Notes: a model not told the origin generated them from the letters alone. A stretch of 64,000 nucleotides of DNA from Sphingomonas alba (GCF_023516555.1 NZ_JAMGBD010000002.1:248001-312000), one strand, 5' to 3'. Shown: positions 49,279-56,874, counted from the stretch's first letter. Program-made: numbers and translations.

Positions 49279-50160
49279 ATGTTTGACGACATCCCAGAAG
49301 AACTAAACCAGTGGGTTCTAAATGCGCCGGAGGAACTGAGAGAACCTTACGCGTTTGGCAATTTGGCTATCCAGGCTGTAATCGCATTTTACCTAGGCAA
49401 GCTACTCGACCGTAAGGCCGCATTTCTCGATTTTCCGGACAATAGCCCGGGCCGGATTCCGTGGCAGCAAACCATACGTCTTACTCAGATAGCGCAGGCC
49501 CTATTCGTCCTGCGGCGACAGCCCGGATTTCGCGAGGTTTGCCGCCGCCTCGGGACGCGCGAAGACATGCGATCAGCGGCCTTTGAAGCATTTGCAGCGC
49601 AGATGTTTGGAGAGCGGGGATTCAGTGTGATGGCTCGCCCAGAGACAGGGCGGCTGGGTGAGGATTTCGACTTCGCGGTAAGGGCCGACGACGGCATGGA
49701 GATCAATGTTGAGGCCACTTCCCTTACCGTGCGCTCATTCAGCGAAGGCACAATCATGTCGGCACTGCGCAAAAAGCGCAGCCAATTGCCTAACGACAAG
49801 CCTGCCGTGATTGTGTGCTTTCTGCCCGGCACATGGAGAGAGCAAATCGGAGATCTGGTCGGCGTCCTTACGCCAATCGCGTTGAGGTTTCTTCGAGGGA
49901 CGAAGCGGATAAATCACCTCGTATTTTGCGAAGACCTAATGTCTCCATTCGAGAAGGGCGGTTCGGCCTCGTTTCACATTATAGGCTTCCGAAATCATTT
50001 CGTTCGTTTCGCCGCACCTAGGCTCGATAGGATGATTGTGGAGCGCCTGTGGAATGACAAAGAGGTGACGGAGTTTTTATCTTCGGAAACGCCCGAGGGT
50101 TTCAGCGGTTCAAGCGAACTGTTTCATTGGATTGAGTGGTTGAAGTGCCGCTTGGCCTAG
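49279..50160 (+). CDS. PD-(D/E)XK-like nuclease protein (restriction-endonuclease fold)
   Basis: 293 residues. The helical N-terminus (PEELREPYAFGNLAIQAVI) leads to a likely nuclease core: Glu103 in RSAAFEAFAAQMFGERGF, acidic pair in GRLGEDFDFAV (Asp129/Asp131) and Glu145 in MEINVEATSLT. The usual Lys of the ExK motif is replaced by Thr147, so catalysis is uncertain. The last third (NHFVRFAAPRLDRMIVERL) is unfamiliar. No methyltransferase partner is present. A solitary cargo gene of this type may be a defence or anti-competitor factor. Confidence 0.55.
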   Translation: MFDDIPEELNQWVLNAPEELREPYAFGNLAIQAVIAFYLGKLLDRKAAFLDFPDNSPGRIPWQQTIRLTQIAQALFVLRRQPGFREVCRRLGTREDMRSAAFEAFAAQMFGERGFSVMARPETGRLGEDFDFAVRADDGMEINVEATSLTVRSFSEGTIMSALRKKRSQLPNDKPAVIVCFLPGTWREQIGDLVGVLTPIALRFLRGTKRINHLVFCEDLMSPFEKGGSASFHIIGFRNHFVRFAAPRLDRMIVERLWNDKEVTEFLSSETPEGFSGSSELFHWIEWLKCRLA

Positions 50161-50239
50161 CGCTGCGTTAACCGGATGCGAAAAAGGCGGATAACAAAAC
50201 TTAACTAGGGGTCGGTCTTCAGAAAATGGCGGAAAGTCG

Positions 50240-50480
50240 CCGTTGCCGCGAGGTTTTGGCAACGGAAAATGGTGGGTGAACGCAGGTGAAAAGCCGATCT
50301 CGCTAAGCCATTGTATGACCAGCCTTTTCCGTTGCCGTGGTCATGACCGGCAACGCGGCAACGGGCGGCAACGGGTGGCAACGGAACGGCTAAGCCATTG
50401 GAATAATTGGATTTCCCGTTGCCGGTCACGGTTGACCATAATTCCGTTAAGTCATTGAAATCATTACCGTTACCGTTGCC
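50240..50480 (+). repeat. Iteron-like array of GGCAACGG motifs with composite units
   Basis: Nine copies of GGCAACGG or its complement CCGTTGCC occur in 241 bp: 50240, 50258, 50329, 50349 (one mismatch), 50357, 50367, 50377, 50416 and 50473. Three of the CCGTTGCC copies are each preceded, exactly 25 bases upstream, by TAAGCCATTG or TAAGTCATTG (50304, 50391, 50448). The region is non-coding. The regular spacing points to cooperative binding by an initiator or recombination protein. Confidence 0.8.
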
Positions 50481-50494
50481 GACTACCCTATAGT

Positions 50495-50529
50495 AGTAGT
50501 TCCAAGGAACAGGGCTTCCTTGGACTACT
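50495..50529 (+). repeat. Long hairpin beside the iteron array
   Basis: AGTAGTTCCAAGGAA and TTCCTTGGACTACT pair over 14 positions with one bulged T and a six-base loop. It starts 15 bases after the last iteron. No T-run follows, so a structural role (origin or accessory site) is as likely as termination. Confidence 0.65.
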
Positions 50530-50922
50530 TACTCTTTAGGTCGGGAGGGCAGCTGGCAACGAACGCGAGCGGGAAGATCTAGGATCGAAAGGGCGCGGTC
50601 ATGAAGAGAAGTTGGAGGGCGCCAGGCCGGACGGGGAGAGAGCGGAGCGGTCAGCGCGGTTCAGCTAGAGGATGTCGGGGGATCGCCGTGGATCAAGCGG
50701 TGAGATACCGATTGATGATATGATGTATCATTTAACATAATACGGCCACCATCGAAGGCATCCTGCGGGAATTACGGTGGGGCTAGAGCGCACCCTACCC
50801 GCCTATCTCGATAGCGGTTTAAACGGACTCAGAGGCACCGCAGGACTCAAAGAAAGGGGTGCCCGCTACCCACCTAGCTGACACCCCTAGAAAGCGCTGT
50901 ACGGGCCTTAAAACGACTCCTT
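50530..50922. other. Non-coding segment with AT-rich palindrome
   Basis: About 390 bp between the hairpin and the integrase stop. No gene seen. An AT-rich island at 50705-50745 contains the palindrome TGATATGATGTATCA (50716-50730), out of keeping with the surrounding GC-rich DNA. Confidence 0.5.
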
Positions 50923-52248
50923 TTAGGTGGCCTTCGCAGCGGTGATAGAGACCACGTTTTCACCTCGGTCTTCCTCAACCATCGGCACGATTGCTTTGCG
51001 CGCCACGTCTTCCAGAGCGTGAGCCATGAAGCGGGTATAGTTGCGCTCGATCATTGCGATGCTGGTGTCATGCAGCTGGGCGACCAGGCGCACCGGCAAT
51101 CCCTCGCGGAGAGCGCGAACGATAGAGCTGTGCCGGAATGAATAGGCGGATACGGAGTCACCCAGTTCTGCGGATTTGACGGCTGCGCGGATCGGGCGGG
51201 CCAGCTCTGCGGCGGACTGCCATGCTCCCCGGCTATCGCGCTCCCACGTCGCCGGGCCCGTCTGTTTATGACGCCAGCGCTCTAGCAGCGGCTCGCTCGC
51301 CTTGCGGCCCTTGGTGACCGGCAACAGGGCGTCGATGACGTCTTGCCCAACCGGAACGGGGACGCTGGCTCGCTGGGCGCTACCAACGCGGCCCTTGCGG
51401 GAAGCTGGCACCATGACGCGAAGCCGCGCGCCCTGAACGTCGCCAACGGTCAGGCGGCGGAGCTGGGCGAAGCGGGCGCCCGTCGCGGCCATAAGTAGGG
51501 CCATGCGGTAAAGATCGCCGTCCACGTCGCTGGCGTGGATCGCCTTCAGCAGCTTGCGCGTCTCCTGATCGGTCAGCAGCTTGCTCGCGTCGGCGGCTTC
51601 TTCGGCCGGCGCGTGGCTCTCGCCCTTGGGAGAGGCCAAGCCCTCCTTGATGATCAACTTCAGGGCAGCAGTCGGCGCGGATTCATTGAGCGCGGCCTTC
51701 AAGTCGTTGGTGACGCGCTGGCGGGTTGCAGGGGCAACGGCTAGCCCGGCGCGCCATTTGCGAAGCTGGGCAGCGGTGAGCGTATGCAGCTCCTTCGCGG
51801 CCAGATCAGCGTTGGAAACGACATGGCGGTTGAGCGCGCTGCCACAGCGGGCTTTGATGGGGCGACCCTCCTGCTTGGTGAGCCGCGCGTTCATCGCCTT
51901 GATGTAGCGCTCGACCGCATCCTTGACGGTCGACGCTTCGCCGTCGCCCAAGGCGTCGGTCTCGGTCGCCACCTTGTCGAACCAATCTCGGGCGGCGGCC
52001 TGCGCCTGGCCGAAGTTGAAAACGTCTGCGCCGTTGGCGTCCAGCGTGTCGTCCGCCGTGCCCAGCCGCTTCTCTCGGTAGCTCCCCGGCTCGCCTGTGC
52101 GGGCGAACCATGTGCCGCCGCGCGGTCCCTTGTAATAGCCGATATGGCGGCCTGTCTCGATCGCTCGATAGTAGGGCTTCTTGCGCGGCTCCAATCGCTC
52201 CCGCGCTGCACGGCTATCCAGCCGCACATCCTTCACTGTTCTCGCCAC
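50923..52248 (-). CDS. int: Tyrosine recombinase (integrase) of the element
   Basis: 441 residues. N-terminal arm-binding type domain (GYYKGPRGGTWFARTG), core-binding domain, and catalytic domain with Arg259 in AATGARFAQLRR, Arg372 in AYSFRHSSIVRAL (the box II His is Tyr369, a known variant), His393 in VAQLHDTSIAMI and nucleophile Tyr404 in ERNYTRFM. It lies 150 bp inside attR and is transcribed away from it, toward the element interior. It should insert the island at the tRNA-Glu 3' end. Confidence 0.92.
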   Translation of the reverse strand: MARTVKDVRLDSRAARERLEPRKKPYYRAIETGRHIGYYKGPRGGTWFARTGEPGSYREKRLGTADDTLDANGADVFNFGQAQAAARDWFDKVATETDALGDGEASTVKDAVERYIKAMNARLTKQEGRPIKARCGSALNRHVVSNADLAAKELHTLTAAQLRKWRAGLAVAPATRQRVTNDLKAALNESAPTAALKLIIKEGLASPKGESHAPAEEAADASKLLTDQETRKLLKAIHASDVDGDLYRMALLMAATGARFAQLRRLTVGDVQGARLRVMVPASRKGRVGSAQRASVPVPVGQDVIDALLPVTKGRKASEPLLERWRHKQTGPATWERDSRGAWQSAAELARPIRAAVKSAELGDSVSAYSFRHSSIVRALREGLPVRLVAQLHDTSIAMIERNYTRFMAHALEDVARKAIVPMVEEDRGENVVSITAAKAT

Positions 52249-52265
52249 CTATTTCGCTCCTTTTC

Positions 52266-52291
52266 AAACGTCCCCCTCAATTTCCCCAATA
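52266..52291 (+). repeat. Right copy of the integrase-arm-like repeat
   Basis: Matches 31106-31131 at 24 of 26 positions in the same orientation, core TCCCCCTCAATTTCCC. It lies in the integrase promoter region, so binding could also autoregulate int. Confidence 0.6.
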
Positions 52292-52298
52292 CCCCTGC

Positions 52299-52379
52299 GC
52301 GAAGGCCGGTGAAGGCAGGCGAATGATTATTGGCAGTTTCTCTAGGGTTTGACGAATGTAGGCGAAGGCTGGTGAATGC
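52299..52379 (+). repeat. Pair of 18 bp direct repeats inside attR
   Basis: GCGAAGGCCGGTGAAGGC (52299-52316) and GCGAAGGCTGGTGAATGC (52362-52379) differ at two positions and are 63 bp apart. Further partial copies (GGCGAATG, ACGAATG) lie between them. Probable arm sites or excisionase sites. Confidence 0.5.
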
Positions 52380-52398
52380 ACAAAGGCTTATTTATTCC

Positions 52399-52446
52399 CC
52401 CTCTCACGGCGAAAACACGGGTTCGAGTCCCGTAGGGGTCACCAGC
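52399..52446 (+). repeat. Right attachment repeat (attR)
   Basis: Perfect 48-base copy of the tRNA-Glu 3' half. There is no 5' half here, so it is not a second tRNA gene. Confidence 0.93.
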
Positions 52447-52614
52447 AAAATCAACATCTTAAACGCGATCCAAGGCACTTGCCGATCAACTTCGGCAACA
52501 GTTCGGCAATAAGCGTGCGCTGTGTTTGAGTTGGAAGCATTCGACCACTTCAAGACTTGTGCGGGCGTACGGCACCGGTCGCCCATGGGCTTTGAGCAGC
52601 ACGAGAATGCTACC

Positions 52615-53190
52615 TTAAGTGAGCAGATATGAGCCATCGAACTCGCCAATATCCTCCAATTCTTGAGGGTGTTCGATGCGCAAACGCCGCTGGCCGAGGC
52701 TAATGAGACCTTCCTTTCGCATTCGCTGAATGACCCGGTTAGTGTGAACCGGCGTCATTTCGAGCGTGTCGGCCAATTGCTCCTGAGTGAGAGGCAGATC
52801 GAACTCTCCATCACCGACAACACCCGCCTGCTGGAGGCGTTGATGCAATTCGCAGATCAAGTGCGCCAGATGCTCGCGCCTTTTCGCGGCGTCCGAGACA
52901 GATCAACCATTCGCGAAGAATGGCCTGTTCGCTGAGGGCTAGCCGCAAGAGTCCCACAGCTAAGTCTGAATGAGAAATTATTGCTGATAGAAGCGCTTCG
53001 CGGTTCAGGAGGACAACCTCGGAGTCCGTCAGCGCCAGGGCTCTCCCGGCGGACCCGCCATCCAGGTTGGACAGGTCGCAAAAATCTCCGGGCAGCACGA
53101 AATCAGTAATTTGCTGCGAGCCGTCCTCGAGGACGGATATCCTCGCGGCCCAGCCGGACGTCAGGAGATGAAGAGCCTGGCTCCGGCTTC
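52615..53190 (-). pseudogene. Crp/Fnr (FixK-like) regulator, frameshifted
   Basis: Two frames together make a Crp/Fnr protein. The upstream frame encodes the end of the cNMP-type beta roll (TSGWAARISVLEDGSQQITDF, VLPGDFCDL). The downstream frame encodes the dimer helix and HTH (LPLTQEQLADTLEMTPVHTNR, RMRKEGLI). The break lies at a run of four T at 52881-52884 (AAAA on the coding strand); removing one base restores LGRRERREHLAHLICELHQRL. Further upstream another stop interrupts the N-terminus. It is adjacent to attR and close to fixLJ, where a FixK-type regulator would be expected. Sequencing error at the run cannot be excluded. Confidence 0.75.
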
Positions 53191-53466
53191 ACATGCTTGC
53201 AATGACCTTACCACGGCCGTAACGGCGCGTGCCCACTTGTGCGTGCTCCAGGGTTGCGCGTGCCGGCCCTCCGAGAACGCTTGCGGGTCCGAGCCTGAGT
53301 TGAAGCTGGTGAACCCAATGCTTCGTCATCAGCGGTCCTATCCGGTCCCAAATGAGAGGAAACGGCTCCCCGAGACTTGCGGGGTGGGGAGGTGGTTCGG
53401 GAGGTCCCGGAGAGCCTTGGACGAATCATGCAACGTTAGGAGCATCGTCCCAATACGTAGTCGCAC
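53191..53466. other. Remnant or intergenic stretch upstream of the Crp/Fnr pseudogene
   Basis: No intact gene. The minus strand retains short peptide matches to a Crp N-terminus in other frames. ATACGTAG at 53453-53460 resembles the FixJ site consensus GTAMGTAG I recall from rhizobia, at seven of eight positions. Confidence 0.35.
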
Positions 53467-54366
53467 TTAGTGCGCGATGACGATCGGCAGAGGCGCCCCC
53501 TTGAGCATGGCCCGCGTTACACCGCCGAATAGATATTCACCCGTCCGGCTATGACTGTATCCGCCCATCACGAGATAAGACGCGCCAACGGTTTCCGCTC
53601 GCGCGACGAGCATGTCTGGGACCAAGTCGCGATCCATCTTGGGCTCTGATTCAAACGTCAACTCAGCGTGGATGCCGTGGCGGGACAGAAATTCCAGCAA
53701 GCGAGTACCAGGAAAGCTCTCCTGCTTTTCTTCCTCGACCTGCAGGATGTGCACTGAGGATGCTTCTCCAAGCATGCCTAAGGTTCCCCTGACCGAGTTC
53801 GCCGCCTCATAGCTACCATCCCAAGCAACCAGGGCTGGCCCTGTGGGATCGCATACGGCACTTCCCTTCGGCGAGATAAAGAGCGGCGTCCTCGTTCGGC
53901 ACATAAGGTCACCAAGCAGCCCGACCGTCGCCCCGGCAAAGTCCGCGTGAAACGGTCGAGACCCCGTTACGACGAGGTCGGCAAGCGCGGCACGCCGAAC
54001 GATGCCGGTACCGATATTGCCGCGCACATCGTCATAGTCCCAGGTTACGTCTTCGCCGCGCAACTTGTGTTCGATCGCTGCCTGAAGTTCAGCTGAGCCC
54101 TCTTCGATGGCTTTCAGGATTTCAGGGACGACGTAGATGCCACCAAAGCTATCGAAGGCTGTGAATCCCTCGAGCGGCGTGACGTGCAAGCAGGAGATAT
54201 GAGCCGAGAAAGCCCGGGCGAGCGAAAGCGCGTGCTCAAGCCTCTGAGTACAGGATGATTTGTCTTCTATGTGAACTAGGATCGTCTTCGGCGCCGCATT
54301 AGAGGCGGTGGTTTTGGTTATGGTCTCCGCTGGACGGTTCACCAAGAGCTGTTCCGGAGCGCTCAT
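53467..54366 (-). CDS. Universal stress protein, two UspA domains
   Basis: 299 residues from ATG 54366, five bases after GAGGAGG (a second ATG lies three bases upstream). Domain 1 starts KTILVHIEDKSSCTQRLEHAL; domain 2 starts PALVAWDGSYEAANSVRGTL and ends with the nucleotide-loop text VMGGYSHSRTGEYLFGGVTRAML, close to the GxxGxxxxGxS(V/T) ATP motif of the family. Tandem UspA proteins are typical of oxygen-limitation and stress regulons, matching the neighbouring Hsp20 and fixLJ. Confidence 0.9.
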   Translation of the reverse strand: MSAPEQLLVNRPAETITKTTASNAAPKTILVHIEDKSSCTQRLEHALSLARAFSAHISCLHVTPLEGFTAFDSFGGIYVVPEILKAIEEGSAELQAAIEHKLRGEDVTWDYDDVRGNIGTGIVRRAALADLVVTGSRPFHADFAGATVGLLGDLMCRTRTPLFISPKGSAVCDPTGPALVAWDGSYEAANSVRGTLGMLGEASSVHILQVEEEKQESFPGTRLLEFLSRHGIHAELTFESEPKMDRDLVPDMLVARAETVGASYLVMGGYSHSRTGEYLFGGVTRAMLKGAPLPIVIAH

Positions 54367-54433
54367 CATTTCCTCCTCAAATTTGGGGAAACAATCGCTC
54401 CAACCGCCCTTCAGACATAATAAGGAGTTCCAC

Positions 54434-54940
54434 TTAATCGCCGGTGATGGGCAAGTAGCCCCAGTCATTGTCTTTGGCGGCTTCCATGATCGACAAGCCC
54501 GGGGTGCTGACCACCAGGTTGTCGGTATGTCCGACCCCCTTCGTAAAATCGAGGATCGAGACATATTTGCACGGGGCCCGCATCATTGCGGCCTTCGCGG
54601 CATCCGGAAGATCGAATTCCGAGAGGTTGGGATGACGTTGCATGAGTAACTCCCATGCGCGTTGCCGCTGCTTGGGGTCAGTAACCTCCGAAGCATGAGC
54701 GCCGGCGTAGACTGCCTTAATGTTGTGATAGTCATCCGGTTCGGTGGCGACGGCGATCGAGATCCGGTCATCCCGCTGAATATTCGCGAATTTCTGGCTG
54801 GCGCGCGAAATCAGGAAATAGAGCAAGACGCCGTCATTCGCGTAGCCGACCACGGTCGTTTGGGGCCACCCGTCCGGCCTCAAGGTGGAAACCGCCATGA
54901 TCCGGTGAGCGTCGAGGATTTCTGATGCCATTTGTTCCAT
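54434..54940 (-). CDS. PNPOx-like flavin-dependent oxidoreductase
   Basis: 168 residues with a split-barrel FMN fold: MAVSTLRPDGWPQTTVVGYA at the start, YFLISRASQKFANIQRDDRI in the middle, then IAVATEPDDYHNIKAVYAG. It belongs to the pyridoxamine 5'-phosphate oxidase-like superfamily; the specific reaction is unknown and need not be B6-related. It is 67 bp upstream of the universal stress protein gene on the same strand and may form an operon with it. Confidence 0.85.
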   Translation of the reverse strand: MEQMASEILDAHRIMAVSTLRPDGWPQTTVVGYANDGVLLYFLISRASQKFANIQRDDRISIAVATEPDDYHNIKAVYAGAHASEVTDPKQRQRAWELLMQRHPNLSEFDLPDAAKAAMMRAPCKYVSILDFTKGVGHTDNLVVSTPGLSIMEAAKDNDWGYLPITGD

Positions 54941-55042
54941 GATTCTTTCCCAAGGAGGGCTGCGTTCAGGACGGCAAAGAGGAGGGAGCCTTGTCCGGCA
55001 TCCCTCCTCCGGTGGCGGGCGCGCTGCCCGCGTCCGTGCCGC

Positions 55043-55546
55043 TTAGCTGTCCTTATGGACCTTGATCCGTCGCGCGGCCTTGGGATCGCCGTTCTTGGCA
55101 ATGGTGACCTTCAGAACGCCATTCTTGAACCGAGCTTCGATTTTCTGGCCATCAGCGGTCGCGGGCAGCTCGATCATTCGTTCGAACGCGCCATAACTGC
55201 GTTCAGACAGACGATAGCCACGCTCATTTTCATCGCGCTCGCTCTGCTTCTCGCCAGCGATGCGGAGAATATTGCCCTCGAAGGTGACCTCAACATTTTC
55301 CGGATCAATGCCTGGCAGCTCAGCCGTAATCTTGAAGGCCTTGCCTGTTTCGGTCATCTCAATCGGCGGCACCGCAAGCGTCATGCGCGGCAGGTGAAGA
55401 CTTGGCATCCGGAACGGAAAGCTCTCGAAGATGTGGTCAACCTCACTGCGCAGCTGATTGAACGGATCAATCAGTTGATCGGTGAAGTCACCAACTGGCC
55501 TCTTGGACAGGGACGACTTCTGGGCCTGATCGGTTGTGACGTTCAT
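55043..55546 (-). CDS. Hsp20/alpha-crystallin small heat-shock protein
   Basis: 167 residues from ATG 55546, behind AAGGAG. The alpha-crystallin domain is complete: PPIEMTETGKAFKITAELPG, ILRIAGEKQSERDENERGY, RSYGAFERMIELPATADG and FKNGVLKVTIAKNG. These ATP-independent chaperones hold unfolded proteins. The N-terminal arm (SEVDHIFESFPFRMPS) resembles stress Hsp20s linked to oxygen regulons. A TACGCAAA motif lies 55 bp upstream of the start. Confidence 0.93.
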   Translation of the reverse strand: MNVTTDQAQKSSLSKRPVGDFTDQLIDPFNQLRSEVDHIFESFPFRMPSLHLPRMTLAVPPIEMTETGKAFKITAELPGIDPENVEVTFEGNILRIAGEKQSERDENERGYRLSERSYGAFERMIELPATADGQKIEARFKNGVLKVTIAKNGDPKAARRIKVHKDS

Positions 55547-55600
55547 TGTCCTGCTCCTTCTGATACAGGACTGATGACCCAATCAGATAAAGCTGCGCGA

Positions 55601-55608
55601 TACGCAAA
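55601..55608 (+). promoter_or_regulatory. TACGCAAA motif, hsp20 / small-protein divergent region
   Basis: Lies 55 bp upstream of hsp20 (minus strand) and 43 bp upstream of the small gene at 55652. One of five similar sites around fixLJ. Confidence 0.4.
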
Positions 55609-55651
55609 TCTCCGGATCAATCTGAACCGAGTTTCCAAGTGCGATTCATAT

Positions 55652-55813
55652 ATGTTAAAAATTGCTCGAGCTTCGACTCCGGGGCGGTGGTTGGCCGTGG
55701 ACAAGTTCATCGCACGCGAAAACGTCAGGCGCTTCAAGGAACAGTTGCGCTTGTCTGATGATGAAGCTCAGAAGGCCACGCTTCGAAAGCTGATCATCGA
55801 AGAGGAAGCATAA
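55652..55813 (+). CDS. Small conserved basic/acidic helical protein
   Basis: 53 residues from ATG 55652. The core VDKFIARENVRRFKEQL then DEAQKATLRKLIIEEEA recalls short proteins common in Rhizobiales and sphingomonads that begin with a DKFIAxxNIxxF motif; a GTG at 55697 would start exactly there. Divergent from hsp20 and probably in the same stress regulon. Function unknown. Confidence 0.6.
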   Translation: MLKIARASTPGRWLAVDKFIARENVRRFKEQLRLSDDEAQKATLRKLIIEEEA

Positions 55814-55865
55814 TTGGGGCCTCTCAAGAATGAGATCCCGCAATCAGATGCATCATAAGTAATAT

Positions 55866-55873
55866 TACGCAAA
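55866..55873 (+). promoter_or_regulatory. TACGCAAA motif upstream of a membrane protein gene
   Basis: 49 bp upstream of the ATG at 55923; context ATATTACGCAAAGCC. Confidence 0.4.
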
Positions 55874-55922
55874 GCCGAACAGCGCCTCCCTGCGGGAAAC
55901 TGAGCCCGGAAGGAGAATAGCC

Positions 55923-56222
55923 ATGCGCCGCATCAATCCGGGCAAAGCCGCATTATCCGTCGGGGCAGTCGTTGGTTTCTATCATTTGGTCTGGATCGTG
56001 CTGGTCGCGACAGGCGCCGCCAAAACCATCATGGATTTCGTCCTGCGCCTTCATTTTATTCAGCTGCAGTATGAGATGCTCCCGTTCAGCCCAATCACCG
56101 CGCTTGGCCTGGTCGCCTTAACCTTCTCCGTCGGCGCGTTCTTCGGTCTGATATTCGCCTGTATCTGGAATTGGCTCGGCAATCAGCCCGCTGCCGAAGC
56201 TCCGGAACACAGTCGCGCCTGA
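55923..56222 (+). CDS. Two-helix membrane protein, unknown function
   Basis: 99 residues with AAGGAG before the ATG. Two long hydrophobic helices: ALSVGAVVGFYHLVWIVLVA and LGLVALTFSVGAFFGLIFA, with an amphipathic segment between (FVLRLHFIQLQYEMLPF). Resembles small uncharacterised membrane proteins of alphaproteobacteria near oxygen-response genes. Convergent with fixJ. Confidence 0.7.
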   Translation: MRRINPGKAALSVGAVVGFYHLVWIVLVATGAAKTIMDFVLRLHFIQLQYEMLPFSPITALGLVALTFSVGAFFGLIFACIWNWLGNQPAAEAPEHSRA

Positions 56223-56259
56223 CAGCAAGGCAAGTACGGGCGAAAGGGCTTTATGCGGC

Positions 56260-56874
56260 TCACTTGTCCTGCGCTGAAAACGCCAGCTTCAACGCCTCTG
56301 ACAGGCTGCGCACTCCGAGCTTGCTCATGAGATTAGCCCGATGGATTTCAACCGTCCGCGGGCTGATGCCAAGGTCGTAAGCAATCGTCTTGTTCGGTAA
56401 TCCTTGGGCCAACCCATCAAGGACATCCCTTTCGCGCGGAGTCAGAACTTGCAGGCGCACGGCCGCTTCATCGGCTCGATCACGACGGACATTCGATCGT
56501 CCGAGCAGCGCGAAGCCGTCCTCTATGGCAGATATCAAAGCCTCTTTCTCGAAAGGCTTTTCAATGAAGTCGATAGCGCCGGCCTTCATCGCCCGAACAG
56601 ACAGCGGCACGTCGCCATGGCCTGTCATGATGATAATCGGGTGGCGGACACCCCTATCCTGCAGCGCTTGCTGGATTTCGAGCCCATCCATCCCCGGCAT
56701 GCGAATATCCAGCAAGATACAACCTGGCTCCAGAGCCTTCACCACTTTCAGAAGCTCAGCGCCGGAAGCATAGGGCTTTACTCTATATCCTGACGTCTTG
56801 AGCATGAAGCCGACGGAGCGCCGGACAGATTCATCATCGTCTACTACATGAACGATTTTATTGCTCTCACTCAT
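56260..56874 (-). CDS. fixJ: FixJ-family response regulator
   Basis: 204 residues. Receiver: VVDDDESVRRS acidic pair, phosphoacceptor CILLDIRMPGMDG, MTGHGDVPLSV and IEKPFEKE. LuxR-type output helix-turn-helix: LTPRERDVLDGLAQGLPNKT and GISPRTVEIHRANLM. Its start overlaps the fixL stop (ATGA). In the FixLJ system phosphorylated FixJ switches on fixK and microaerobic genes. Confidence 0.92.
   Translation of the reverse strand: MSESNKIVHVVDDDESVRRSVGFMLKTSGYRVKPYASGAELLKVVKALEPGCILLDIRMPGMDGLEIQQALQDRGVRHPIIIMTGHGDVPLSVRAMKAGAIDFIEKPFEKEALISAIEDGFALLGRSNVRRDRADEAAVRLQVLTPRERDVLDGLAQGLPNKTIAYDLGISPRTVEIHRANLMSKLGVRSLSEALKLAFSAQDK

Larger units (their letters stand above)
31077..52446 (+). mobile_element. 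21.4 kb integrative element in tRNA-Glu(CTC)
   Basis: The DNA between the 48 bp repeats is 21,370 bp counted repeat to repeat. It holds a tyrosine recombinase at its right end reading away from the attachment site, an AlpA-like regulator, a RepA-like ATPase, phage-flavoured unknown genes, an RHS toxin with immunity, an SRAP protein, nuclease-like genes and lipoproteins. No relaxase, type IV secretion, capsid, portal or terminase gene is recognisable. It is therefore an integrative mobilisable or satellite-like island rather than a full prophage or ICE. Codon texture varies between cargo blocks, with the toxin tip and immunity gene AT-richer. Confidence 0.9.

Noticed and set aside
50240-50480. 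Possible CRISPR array
   Set aside because: Units are 8 bp in both orientations with spacings of 8 to 71 bp; no repeat-spacer regularity and no cas genes.
52399-52446. Second tRNA-Glu gene
   Set aside because: Only the 3' half is present; no D arm or 5' acceptor strand. It is the attachment repeat.
53111-53470. Plus-strand 119-residue frame near the universal stress protein
   Set aside because: Antisense to the Crp/Fnr remnant; no ribosome site and poor composition.
54932-55813. Long plus-strand frame opposite hsp20
   Set aside because: Only its last 53 residues, downstream of hsp20's promoter, look real; the rest is antisense to Hsp20.
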